Positions 21,746 through 29,723 of a stretch of 34,872 bases of DNA are shown here, in pieces; position 1 is the first letter of the stretch, and every line of letters begins with the position of its first letter. Position numbers and translations under genes: made by a program. The notes under the pieces were generated by a model that ran no database searches, was not told where the DNA came from, and saw nothing but the letters and a program-made list of their open reading frames with translations. Where the stretch lies: assembly GCF_003143955.1 (NCBI RefSeq), contig NZ_QFVS01000033.1, positions 1 to 34,872 of the forward strand, given 5' to 3'. This stretch comes from Kurthia zopfii (GTDB lineage Bacteria > Bacillota > Bacilli > Bacillales_A > Planococcaceae).

Positions 21746-22453
21746 ATGACAACAAAAGTAGAAAAACAGACAAAATTTACAGATCAATTAGTGGAGGAAA
21801 TCTTACCAATTTGGCGCGCAAACCATAGCCATCCATTCGTACAAGGAATCGGACATGGTACATTAGCTGAAGAAAAATTCCGCCATTATTTAGTACAAGA
21901 TTACTTATATTTAAAACAATACACAAAAGTATTCGCAGTTGGTATTCAAAAAGCGAATGATTTAGACATCATGACGACACTTTCTGAATCGGTACACGGA
22001 TTACTTAGTGTTGAAATGAGTCTTCACCGTAAATATGCGGAGCGTTTTGGTCTAACGGAAGATGAATTCACATATGCAAAAGAAGCGCCAACAACAATTG
22101 CTTACACACGTTATATGCTTTCAGAAGCACAGAACGGTACGCTTGCACACGTAGTTGCGGCAGTATTACCATGTGCATGGAGCTATCTTGAAATTGGCAA
22201 GGAATTAGCACAGATTCCTGGCGCATTAGATCATCCTTTATACGGCGATTGGGTGAAAATGTACAGCAGTGAAGAATTTACGAAGAGTGCGCAAGATATG
22301 ATTGATTTAATGGATCAATTAGCGAGTAATTTAGCTGGGGAAGAATTAGATCACTTAAAAGAAATCTTCCTACAAACAACTCGTTTTGAGTACCTTTTCT
22401 GGGAAATGGGCAATGAACTAAAAGATTGGCCTGAAGCAATTCAAGCGAAGTAA
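21746..22453 (+). CDS. tenA: aminopyrimidine aminohydrolase (thiaminase II), TenA
   Basis: The start is ATG 21746, 7 bases after AGGAG (21734-21738); the frame is open further upstream only across the riboswitch terminator. The 235-residue all-helical protein carries TenA active-site residues: Asp52 (QDYLYL), Cys143 (AVLPCAWSYLEIG) and Glu220 (LFWEM). TenA hydrolyses aminomethyl-pyrimidine breakdown products of thiamine to recover the HMP moiety, a salvage branch of vitamin B1 synthesis. It is alone behind a TPP riboswitch, without thiE, thiM or thiD next to it in this window, and is closed by its own terminator. Confidence 0.93.
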   Translation: MTTKVEKQTKFTDQLVEEILPIWRANHSHPFVQGIGHGTLAEEKFRHYLVQDYLYLKQYTKVFAVGIQKANDLDIMTTLSESVHGLLSVEMSLHRKYAERFGLTEDEFTYAKEAPTTIAYTRYMLSEAQNGTLAHVVAAVLPCAWSYLEIGKELAQIPGALDHPLYGDWVKMYSSEEFTKSAQDMIDLMDQLASNLAGEELDHLKEIFLQTTRFEYLFWEMGNELKDWPEAIQAK

Positions 22454-22459
22454 TCGTAT

Positions 22460-22496
22460 GAGCTCACGTTTCGTCTATGAAACGTGGCTCTTTTTA
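22460..22496 (+). terminator. rho-independent terminator of tenA
   Basis: GAGCTCACGTTTC and GAAACGTGGCTC pair with one bulged T, followed by five T. Confidence 0.9.
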
Positions 22497-22503
22497 TATG
22501 CCC

Positions 22504-22534
22504 GAAAAAGCGCCGTCAGCAAGAGAGGGCGCTC
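22504..22534 (-). terminator. terminator of the AraC-family gene
   Basis: On the minus strand AGCGCC and GGCGCT arms flank a 13-base loop, followed by T5. Confidence 0.65.
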
Positions 22535-22545
22535 GAAAATGTAAA

Positions 22546-23427
22546 TTAAAGATCTTCTTCAAATGACAGGTTTAATGGTTCATCCAATAACTCGCTATGA
22601 TTTTCTAAATTGGTTGTTTCCACACTTTCATCTACTTCTTCAAATGTAAATTGATCCATCCACACATGACCTTGTCCAGATAGAATTACGCCAAATGCGA
22701 TAATTGAACTATTTTCGGGGATATCCAAAACGATGGAGTAGCGGTTCCAATTTGTACTGCCTGAAATAGAACGATTGCTCATATTATCGAACTGAACGAC
22801 ATCACCATCAGTATTATCTACTCTCATCCACATGCTACTAAATGACTGAACATCCTTAGTCTTTAAAAAACACGATAGTTTGATTCTCTGACCTCTAAAT
22901 TTATCTGCCTTAAATTGCTGCATCATTGTAGAGAAACTTGACTCATCAAGTACCGTTTTTGATTTTAAATAACCTGACGCTTTTCCTTGATGTACAATTT
23001 CGTGATCAATGCCCATTTCATAATTAAATTGGTCAGTGCCACTTAAAAACCAGCCTTTTACTTCATTTTTCATTTTATATTCCTCCTTATTTTTTAGTAC
23101 ACTTGTCATTAGTTTTCGATATTGCCCAGGTGGCAAATTATAATATCTTTTGAAAGCTCTAGTGAATGCTTCTTGAGATTCAAAATGGTAAAGTAATGCT
23201 ATGTCTATAATTCGTTCGTCACTGTAGAGTAAAGCCGTCGAAGCATTTGCCAAGCGTCGCATTCGAATATAATCCGTTATAGACAAACCAATAGCAGCAC
23301 TAAAAATTCGGTGGAAATGAAATTTAGAAAAGCCAGCTTGATCTGCAATATCCGCAATTATTAGTGGTTCGTGTAAACGTTCTTCAATGTAGGCGATTGT
23401 TTTATTGATAATAATTTCATGTTGCAA
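22546..23427 (-). CDS. AraC/XylS-family transcriptional regulator with C-terminal beta-sandwich domain
   Basis: The start codon is TTG (minus strand), ten bases after GAGGGAG. The 293-residue product has an N-terminal AraC-type double helix-turn-helix (about 5-105: IADIADQAGFSKFHFHRIFS, then ALLYHFESQEAFTRAFKRYY, then PPGQYRK). The rest, about 120-280, is not a usual sugar-sensing cupin but a beta-rich domain (KGWFLSGTDQFNYEMG, then MDQFTFEEVDES) resembling carbohydrate-binding-like sandwiches seen in a Bacillales AraC subgroup. Its ligand and target are unknown. It diverges from the diguanylate cyclase gene across 370 bases. Confidence 0.8.
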   Translation of the reverse strand: MQHEIIINKTIAYIEERLHEPLIIADIADQAGFSKFHFHRIFSAAIGLSITDYIRMRRLANASTALLYSDERIIDIALLYHFESQEAFTRAFKRYYNLPPGQYRKLMTSVLKNKEEYKMKNEVKGWFLSGTDQFNYEMGIDHEIVHQGKASGYLKSKTVLDESSFSTMMQQFKADKFRGQRIKLSCFLKTKDVQSFSSMWMRVDNTDGDVVQFDNMSNRSISGSTNWNRYSIVLDIPENSSIIAFGVILSGQGHVWMDQFTFEEVDESVETTNLENHSELLDEPLNLSFEEDL

Positions 23428-23495
23428 TGAATATTCACTCCCTCTAGCAATAGCATAGCAAAAGGAAACGAGGGTTTTTTGATTATTTTTGCGAA

Positions 23496-23537
23496 TATTA
23501 CATCTAATTGTTTGGCAGCAAGCAATTAGATGTAATA
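23496..23537. repeat. perfect 15-bp inverted repeat
   Basis: TATTACATCTAATTG (23496-23510) and CAATTAGATGTAATA (23523-23537) are perfect complements around a 12-base loop. Neither side has a T run long enough for a terminator. It lies in the likely 5' leader of the AraC-family gene and could be an operator or structured leader. Confidence 0.75.
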
Positions 23538-23553
23538 GGCAACTAATAGTAGT

Positions 23554-23589
23554 AGGTGATCGTTCTAAATAGGGCGGTCATCTTTTTTT
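23554..23589 (+). terminator. terminator with no plus-strand gene before it
   Basis: AGGTGATCG and CGGTCATCT pair (two G-T pairs) around a 12-base loop, followed by seven T. It would end any plus-strand transcript starting in 23440-23550. Confidence 0.6.
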
Positions 23590-23622
23590 ATTATGAATCA
23601 AGAAATAATACTATTTTCGTGA

Positions 23623-23704
23623 TATAATGAACATATGGAACTAGTTCGTCGTGTCATAGTGTGATCTTTAGCCGTAGCGTTCAATTGCGTACGGTTTTTT
23701 ATTT
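23623..23704 (+). ncRNA. candidate short transcript: extended -10 followed by terminator
   Basis: TGATATAAT (TGn-TATAAT; -10 at 23623-23628) is followed 44 bases later by a terminator, CCGTA-CG with CG-TACGG (23672-23694) and six T. No open frame with a ribosome site lies between, so a small RNA of roughly 65-70 bases is predicted. The -35 is weak. It may instead be an attenuated leader of the cyclase gene. Not a known RNA family to me. Confidence 0.35.
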
Positions 23705-23798
23705 TGACAATTAGAACTATTTTCGATGAAAAACAAACATATTTACATATGAAATAGGGAATATATTAAACGTGGAATTTTGGGAAGGGGTTGGCGTA

Positions 23799-25619
23799 TT
23801 GAATGTTTGGAAAATGATTAGTATTGTATTCATAAGTTTGATCTTCACATTAAATATCGCTCCATTTATTGCCTCGGCTCAAAAAGCTCAAATTGATTTT
23901 TCAGAGGGAAATTATGATGATTTCCGAGAAGATTTAAATGGTGGCTGGACTTTTTTCCCAGATCAATATTTAACGCCTGAAAAAGTGAAAAAGGAATTAA
24001 AAAATAATAAAGGCATTGATGTGAAAGCACCGTATTTCATTAAGCCAAAATATAGAGAAATGAAAGGTTTAGGGACGTATTCAACGGTCATCAGTTTACC
24101 TGATGATTTTGTCGGCAAGTGGCTGCAACTCTACATCCCAATTCAATTGAGCAATTACAAAGTATTTATCGATGATCAATTATTAACGGAGAATAAACAA
24201 AATATATTGATGAATACAGCGAGCGATCGAAGTATTCAAACGCCAAGCCCGATTTTCTTAGTGCATGATCGAAAGTTACGCGTCACCTATCAGATGGTCG
24301 ATTTTCCAGTTGAAAATGCTGGCATACGGAAGAGTATGATGATCGGTAATGAGAAAGCGATTAAGAAATATACGGATCAACAAGATTTCCTTCATATCTT
24401 TTTAATAGGAGGAATTACATTAATCGGTATGATTTCCTTAGTTCTTTATATTTTCAAACGGGAAGAAAGGTCATTTATCGCATTTAGTCTGTTTTGTTTC
24501 CTAACAAGTACATGGGGATTTTTCACCGATGCATATTTAGTGACAGTATTTTATGATGGTATTGAGTGGGCAACAGCTGTGCGGTTTGCGTATTTATTAC
24601 CAGAACTCGTGATCCTGCTCTATTTATATTATTTAACCATTACGTTTGAAGATGCAGTAAATAAATGGGCAATGGTGTTTTACTACGTTGTCATGTGGAT
24701 TACAATCGTCATCACGATCACAACTGAAACTGTCGTATTCCAAAATACGTTTGTTTTTGCAAATATCCTATTAACACCGTTTTACATTTATTTCTTCATT
24801 AGTATTTTAAGAAAAGTAAATTGGAAAAACCGCTTAGAAATCCTCACTCTGATTGGCATTTCCTTAGTATTCCTCGCTTCGCTGCATGATATTTATCAAA
24901 TAATGATTTCAGGCAATAGCATTCATTACACATTCCTCGCTTTAGCTGTTTTCATCGCCATCCAATGTTTCATTTTGAGTCGAGAATTTGCACTTCAATG
25001 GTCTGAAATTGAATGTTTAAATACAGAACTTGTGAAATGGAATGAAACACTTGATGAAAAAATCAAAATCCGAACAGCAAAATTAGAAGAAAGTAATATG
25101 AAACTTCGCTCACTCGCATTGTTAGATGGTTTGACAGGCGCGTTCAATCGTCATTACTTCAATAAAAACTATGAAAATTTATTTCAAAAACATTTAGAAG
25201 TAGGCGAACCGTTTTCTGTATTAATTATCGATGTCGATGAATTTAAAAAATACAATGATTATTACGGCCATATTGAAGGAGATAAACTTTTACGAAAATT
25301 AGTGGATGTTCTTATTAAAAACCTCCCTATTTCAGCGCAGTTTACGCGATATGGCGGTGAGGAATTCGCGATATTATTAGATCGTATGGGTTTTGAGGAG
25401 TTAGAACAATTAGCAGAGCAACTTCGTGAAGTGACGGAGCAGTTACAACTGCCGCATTTAGGACGTGATCGTGGTGTCGTAACGATTAGTATTGGCGGGA
25501 TTTCCTTGCACAATAGCTATTACGATGATGCGCTTGAAGTATTGAAAATTGCGGATGAACAACTGTATTTAGCGAAAAATTCAGGTAGAAATCAAGTGAA
25601 AATTAAAAATCTAGGTTAA
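23799..25619 (+). CDS. membrane diguanylate cyclase with 7TMR-DISM sensor and GGDEF domain
   Basis: I place the start at TTG 23799, eight bases after GGGAAGGGG; GTG 23772 has no ribosome site. The 606-residue protein has a signal peptide (to about residue 29), an extracytoplasmic DISMED-type jelly-roll region (about 30-190), seven transmembrane segments (about 195-390), a short coiled coil, and a GGDEF domain (about 435-600). The active-site motif is GGEEF at 519-523, with the DGLTGAFNRHYF entry at about 442, so synthesis of cyclic di-GMP from two GTP is expected. I see no R-x-x-D inhibition site in the usual place. No EAL or HD-GYP domain is attached. Confidence 0.88.
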   Translation: MNVWKMISIVFISLIFTLNIAPFIASAQKAQIDFSEGNYDDFREDLNGGWTFFPDQYLTPEKVKKELKNNKGIDVKAPYFIKPKYREMKGLGTYSTVISLPDDFVGKWLQLYIPIQLSNYKVFIDDQLLTENKQNILMNTASDRSIQTPSPIFLVHDRKLRVTYQMVDFPVENAGIRKSMMIGNEKAIKKYTDQQDFLHIFLIGGITLIGMISLVLYIFKREERSFIAFSLFCFLTSTWGFFTDAYLVTVFYDGIEWATAVRFAYLLPELVILLYLYYLTITFEDAVNKWAMVFYYVVMWITIVITITTETVVFQNTFVFANILLTPFYIYFFISILRKVNWKNRLEILTLIGISLVFLASLHDIYQIMISGNSIHYTFLALAVFIAIQCFILSREFALQWSEIECLNTELVKWNETLDEKIKIRTAKLEESNMKLRSLALLDGLTGAFNRHYFNKNYENLFQKHLEVGEPFSVLIIDVDEFKKYNDYYGHIEGDKLLRKLVDVLIKNLPISAQFTRYGGEEFAILLDRMGFEELEQLAEQLREVTEQLQLPHLGRDRGVVTISIGGISLHNSYYDDALEVLKIADEQLYLAKNSGRNQVKIKNLG

Positions 25620-25625
25620 TATGAA

Positions 25626-25659
25626 ACACAGGAATGCACGATTATTCCTGTGTTTTTTT
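25626..25659 (+). terminator. rho-independent terminator of the cyclase gene
   Basis: ACACAGGAAT and ATTCCTGTGT flank an 8-base loop and are followed by seven T. Confidence 0.9.
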
Positions 25660-25661
25660 GT

Positions 25662-25702
25662 TTGACATTGAGATATCTTCATGTTATCTTTAATTCAAGA
25701 TA
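25662..25702 (+). promoter_or_regulatory. mhqR promoter with overlapping MhqR-type operator
   Basis: TTGACA (25662-25667), 17 bases, TATCTT (25685-25690). The -10 is the left arm of TATCTTTAATTCAAGATA (25685-25702), which matches the B. subtilis MhqR operator TATCTCGAATTCGAGATA in 15 of 18 positions as I recall it. A second right-half match, AATTCGAGATAAAA, follows at 25707-25720. Autorepression is inferred. Confidence 0.7.
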
Positions 25703-25732
25703 TATTAATTCGAGATAAAAGGAGATGTTCAA

Positions 25733-26164
25733 ATGGAGGAAAAAATTTCTCTGAAAGCTTTGACCGTCTTACTGCGAGCATCTCAAACGATTGACGAAGT
25801 GCTTCGCAAAGATATGCAGCAATTTCATATTAATTTAACAGAGTTTGCGGTCTTAGAGCTTCTGTATCATAAAGGTGAACAACCCATTCAACGGATTGGC
25901 GAGAAAATATTAATAACGAGCGGAAGTATTACGTATGTTGTTGATAAATTACAGCAAAAAGGGTATGTACAACGAGTATCGTGTCCGACCGATCGCCGCG
26001 TGACTTTCACAGCTTTGACGGATTCAGGTCGAGCATTTATTGAAGAAATTTTCCCGGTTCACGAAGCTTTGGTCAATAAAATTTTCGCAGTCGCTTCTGA
26101 AGATGAGAAAAAAGCAGTTATTGAAGTATTAAAAAAAGTTGGCAAAAACGCCAAACATATATAA
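25733..26164 (+). CDS. mhqR: MarR-family repressor, MhqR type
   Basis: The 143-residue winged-helix protein (ATG 25733, AAAGGAG eight bases before) has the MarR fold: helices up to about 50, recognition region PIQRIGEKILITSGSITYVVDKL (about 55-77), and the wing VQRVSCPTDRRVTFTALT (about 82-100). It is directly followed by an MhqO-type ring-cleavage dioxygenase gene and preceded by an MhqR-type operator, which supports MhqR over OhrR; MhqR relieves repression on exposure to quinones and catechols. The one cysteine in the wing (Cys about 86) could be relevant to electrophile sensing, which is inference. Confidence 0.8.
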   Translation: MEEKISLKALTVLLRASQTIDEVLRKDMQQFHINLTEFAVLELLYHKGEQPIQRIGEKILITSGSITYVVDKLQQKGYVQRVSCPTDRRVTFTALTDSGRAFIEEIFPVHEALVNKIFAVASEDEKKAVIEVLKKVGKNAKHI

Positions 26165-26179
26165 TTGGAGGAATTAATC

Positions 26180-27167
26180 ATGAAAAACGAATTAAAAGGT
26201 ATTCACCACGTAACAGCTATTACAAGTAGTGCAGAAAAAAACTATGAATTCTTTACAAATGTACTAGGTATGCGATTAGTGAAAAAAACAGTCAACCAAG
26301 ATGATATCCAAACTTACCATACGTTTTTCGCGGATGATCAAGGTTCTGCTGGTACAGATATGACATTCTTCGATTTTCCAGGCATTCCAAAAGGACGTCA
26401 CGGTACGAATGAAATTTCAAGAACAAGTTTCCGCGTACCAACTGATGCGGCACTTGAGTATTGGCAAAAACGCTTCAATCGTTTAGAAGTACAAAACGAC
26501 GGTATTCAAACACAATTTGGGCGTAAAAGTATTACCATTTAGTGACTTCGATGATCAACGCTATCAATTAATTTCAGATGAAAATAATACAGGTATCCAA
26601 AGCGGTAAACCTTGGAAAAATGGTCCAATCCCTCTAGAGTTCGCAATAACAGGATTAGGTCCAGTGGAAGTAACAATCGCAGATTTCAGCTATTTCAAAA
26701 TGATGTTAGAAAATGCATTAAACTTCAGAGAAATCGATCAAGCAGGCGATGTGCATTTATTCGAAGTAGGAACTGGCGGCAATGGTGCGAGAGTAATCGT
26801 GAAACATGATGAAAATTCACCACATGCGGTACAAGGATTTGGGACTGTTCATCACGCAGCTTTACGCGTAGAGGATCGCGAAGTATTAGAATTCTGGATT
26901 AAACGAATGGAAGAAATCGGCTACAATACTTCTGGTTATGTAAACCGCCATTTCTTTGAATCATTGTATGTTCGCGTTGCACAAGGGATTCTATTCGAAT
27001 TCGCAACTGATGGTCCAGGATTCATGGGCGATGAGCCATACGAAACATTAGGTGAAAAATTATCATTACCGCCATTTTTAGAACCAAAACGTGAATATAT
27101 CGAAAGTGTCGTACGTCATTTTGATACAGTTCGTTCTACGAAAACATTCGAAAAAGAATACGAGTAA
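26180..27167 (+). pseudogene. MhqO/MhqA-type ring-cleaving dioxygenase, disrupted by a +1 frameshift
   Basis: The reading frame starts at ATG 26180 (GGAGG eight bases before) and stops early at TAG about 26540; the rest, from about 26517, is in the next frame up to 27167. The break is at an AAAA run (26525-26528): with AAA the frame would read GRK then VLPFSDFDDQRYQ and continue without a stop, giving about 328 residues, the normal size of this family. The two glyoxalase-like repeats keep the metal ligands in GIHHVTA, TVHHAALRV and the LFEFATD strand. The family opens catechol-type rings or detoxifies quinones. The shift may be a real inactivation, phase variation in an A run, or a sequencing error. 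Confidence 0.85.
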
Positions 27168-27177
27168 ATTAGAAAAC

Positions 27178-27207
27178 AGAGGAGCTGGTAAAACAGCTTC
27201 TTTTTTT
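27178..27207 (+). terminator. rho-independent terminator of the mhq operon
   Basis: GAGGAGCTG and CAGCTTCTT (with G-T pairs) around GTAAAA, followed by seven T. Confidence 0.75.
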
Positions 27208-27249
27208 GTTTGTTGAAATTTGTTAGAATAAGGGAAAGGAGGGGTTTTT

Positions 27250-27819
27250 ATGAGAAAATCCTTAGCGGTACTAACGGTATGCGCATTAATGCTTGGTGCT
27301 TGTGGTACGAAAGACCAACAAGCAGAAGGCAATGTAAAAGAAGAAGAAAAAGTAGTCATTAGTAAAACAATTAAAGTGCCAAACGAATATGTAGCAGAAA
27401 ATGGTTTAGTGGAAGAATGGGACCCGTCAATTTATGAAAAATCAGAAGTGAAGGATTCCGAAACAATTTTCCAAATGTCTGATGAGCAGTACAAAGAATT
27501 AGTCGCAGATTCAAAGAAAAATCTTGCAGCTATGTTGAAGCAAGTGAGTGGTTCGAGCAAGTTTGAAGCAGTAGAAAGCATCGATCAACAAAGTGATTAT
27601 GAAAGTATTCGAGTAAATGTAGATGGCAAAGCATACGCGAAAAGTAATCAAGAAGCGCTATTCCAAACAATCGGCCTACCTTTAATTCATTATCATCTAT
27701 TAAAAGGTGCTGATGCAGATTCAATCGTCATCGAATGCCAAGTGTGGGATGCCAAAAAAGACGAGCTTGTCGGTGTCGTTAATCTACCAATGGATTTATC
27801 GAATGGTACGCTGAAGTAA
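27250..27819 (+). CDS. lipoprotein of unknown function
   Basis: AAAGGAGG precedes ATG 27250. The 189-residue product has a lipoprotein signal peptide with lipobox LGAC (Cys at about 18), so it is expected to be anchored outside the membrane by its diacylated cysteine. The mature part begins with a short acidic/Glu-Lys linker, then an alpha/beta region (KVPNEYVAENGLVEEWDPS, MSDEQYKELVADSKKNLAAML). No family recognised. Its last 41 bases overlap the 3' end of the convergent TetR gene. Confidence 0.75.
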   Translation: MRKSLAVLTVCALMLGACGTKDQQAEGNVKEEEKVVISKTIKVPNEYVAENGLVEEWDPSIYEKSEVKDSETIFQMSDEQYKELVADSKKNLAAMLKQVSGSSKFEAVESIDQQSDYESIRVNVDGKAYAKSNQEALFQTIGLPLIHYHLLKGADADSIVIECQVWDAKKDELVGVVNLPMDLSNGTLK

Positions 27820-28288
27820 CTTCCTGTTGAATATTTAGCGTAATCATTCGTATGACAGCGTAAGTATGGTAACTCGCGATCAGTTGAGCATAGGATTCAC
27901 GCACTTTTTGTTCGGTAATCAGCTTTTGCACAATCTTCATTCTAAGATGTTCAAAAAATACATTATGTAATAGAAGCGGTTTTTTTCCTTTTAGCATTAT
28001 CTGATAAATTTCTGCGAATTTCTTAAAATGATACGGTAACTGCATTTCATTTTGCTGATTTGCATAGAAATAAGTAGTATCTAATGATTCAACTACTTCA
28101 TTTGCAGTATTGCATAAAATATCATCCACCAATTCTTCAATGGAAGGATAATGGGCGACGAATGCAGCTCTCGAAATGTTCAAAAAGTGGCAAATGGTCG
28201 TTACTTTAATTGGTTGTGCATGTGGTTCGGCTTGTAATTGAAGAAAAGCCTTCCGAATGCCATTTTTATTAATAATTTGAGTTTCCAT
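27779..28288 (-). CDS. TetR/AcrR-family transcriptional regulator
   Basis: The 169-residue protein has an N-terminal helix-turn-helix (about 22-62: PIKVTTICHFLNISRAAFVAHYPSIEELV, where the usual TetR pattern has T-x-x-x-I-A-x-x-A-G-V-S-x-x-x-F-Y-x-H-F). The C-terminal helices are typical of a TetR dimer and ligand-binding domain. GAGGTG lies five bases before the ATG. The adjacent genes do not point to a target. Its 3' end overlaps the lipoprotein gene by 41 bases, tail to tail, with no separate terminator between them. Confidence 0.75.
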   Translation of the reverse strand: METQIINKNGIRKAFLQLQAEPHAQPIKVTTICHFLNISRAAFVAHYPSIEELVDDILCNTANEVVESLDTTYFYANQQNEMQLPYHFKKFAEIYQIMLKGKKPLLLHNVFFEHLRMKIVQKLITEQKVRESYAQLIASYHTYAVIRMITLNIQQEVTSAYHSINPLVD

Positions 28289-28376
28289 ACTACACCTCGC
28301 AAGAATATAATTAATATGATTATATCGAATTTCATTGTAAAATGATAAATAAAAGTGATTATTTGTAAAAAAATAT

Positions 28377-28412
28377 GAGAATGCAAACTGTTTTTAAGCA
28401 GCGGGCATTCTC
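28377..28412. terminator. bidirectional terminator
   Basis: GAGAATGC (28377-28384) pairs with GCATTCTC (28405-28412), plus inner ACTG/CAG(T) pairing; T runs lie on both sides. On the minus strand it closes the ketopantoate-reductase-like gene. Confidence 0.8.
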
Positions 28413-28420
28413 TATTTTTA

Positions 28421-29437
28421 TTATTTTAAAGTATTTCCTAAAATGAGCGGTTCAAACAATTGGATATTTTCATGAAATGGTCGATCACGCAAAAAGTGTA
28501 GGCAATACGACAGCAAATCCAAGTATGGCGTAGGCTGATCCACTTTTAATGCTTCCGTCACTAAATCATCGATAATATCATATTCGAATAATTCGCTTTT
28601 CAGTATATTTGTGCGTGTATATTGATGAGGCAGAATTAACATTTGAAAAACAGGGACGAGTTCCTCCAGCTTCGTGTCCGAATTAATGATTAAATCATTA
28701 AAGTTTGCCCCACCAGTCGTTGATAAAATAATATTCCTCTTTTTTGCAGTACGTACGATTTCATCTGCAATGTGGATGGCTGTTAATAATGCCGTAGAAT
28801 GATGCAAAATATCGCCGTATGAGCAGTTTAGCGCGCTTGAAAGTCGGTCGATTGCACTCGAAAATAGCGTTTTGCTCCATTTAATATTTGTCGGCAACGA
28901 AGTCAGCATCGTATGTCCGACAGCATCTAAAATATTTTTGATTTCGGCGGCATTGAATGGATGCATTTGCTTGTAGTCGCAAAGGTCGAATGCATGTCGA
29001 GAAAAATATTCGAGATCCGTTGTAATTGAAACAGTGTGCGTATTTTTTAGCGTAGCTTGAAAATGGCAAACGGCTGAAAATACAGGCTGTTTTGTAAATG
29101 TACGAATTGTCCGCCAATCTGACAAGTTTTCTTGGAACGAAACAATCATGCAAGTCGCTTTAATTTTCGATTCAATCATAGGGAATAGTAAAGAATTTGA
29201 ACGAGAAGGTGAGAAAATGAAGATTAAATCATAATCACTTTCTAATTGTTCTGCTGTTTTCACTGCAATATTATTCACTTGAAAAGTAGTAGCCCCAACG
29301 ACATTAATGCCATGAAGTTGGATGGCTTCTAAAGGTGCGATTTCTAAGTCAACTAATGTGACATCATCATAAATAGTTTTTAAGTAGGCAGCAAGTGTCA
29401 TTCCGTGACTTGTTGCACCAATTACAGCGATTTTCAT
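28421..29437 (-). CDS. ketopantoate reductase-family (PanE/ApbA-like) protein
   Basis: The 338-residue product has an N-terminal Rossmann domain (MKIAVIGATSHGMTLAAYL) and a C-terminal helical domain with N-I-K-W-S-K-T-L (about 205), the position of the catalytic lysine in PanE-like enzymes. The usual GxGxxG of the family is degenerate here (IGATSHG). The family reduces 2-oxo acids with NADPH; the true panE substrate ketopantoate is one possibility, but many paralogues exist. GGAAGGG precedes the ATG. A small acidic gene lies just upstream on the same strand. Confidence 0.75.
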   Translation of the reverse strand: MKIAVIGATSHGMTLAAYLKTIYDDVTLVDLEIAPLEAIQLHGINVVGATTFQVNNIAVKTAEQLESDYDLIFIFSPSRSNSLLFPMIESKIKATCMIVSFQENLSDWRTIRTFTKQPVFSAVCHFQATLKNTHTVSITTDLEYFSRHAFDLCDYKQMHPFNAAEIKNILDAVGHTMLTSLPTNIKWSKTLFSSAIDRLSSALNCSYGDILHHSTALLTAIHIADEIVRTAKKRNIILSTTGGANFNDLIINSDTKLEELVPVFQMLILPHQYTRTNILKSELFEYDIIDDLVTEALKVDQPTPYLDLLSYCLHFLRDRPFHENIQLFEPLILGNTLK

Positions 29438-29461
29438 TCAGATCCCTTCCTCATCAGTTAT

Positions 29462-29623
29462 TTAATAAGGAGGCTGGTCATCAATAGTTTCAGGATCGAC
29501 TCCTTCATATTCTGCTTCAGCATTTTCATCCTCATTTTTAGGGTCAATTACTTCGTCTAGCACCGTATCGTAAGAGATTGTTGTTTCTTCTGAAGGATCA
29601 ATTTTATGTTTTTGTTTTTTCAT
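29462..29623 (-). CDS. small acidic protein
   Basis: I place the start at ATG 29623 (minus strand), 11 bases after AAAGGAG; an earlier in-frame ATG at 29674 lacks a ribosome site. The 53-residue product has a short basic start (MKKQKHK) followed by about 45 residues rich in Asp, Glu and Pro, with no hydrophobic core, so it is probably disordered. It lies 24 bases before the ketopantoate-reductase-like gene. No function can be assigned. Confidence 0.5.
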   Translation of the reverse strand: MKKQKHKIDPSEETTISYDTVLDEVIDPKNEDENAEAEYEGVDPETIDDQPPY

Positions 29624-29723
29624 AGATGGATCGACTCCTTTATGTAATGATTTTCCCATTTTAAAAGAAAACAAAACAATGTTATAATAGGAACAAATAT
29701 TCGTAAAAGGGGATTCTTGTGCA

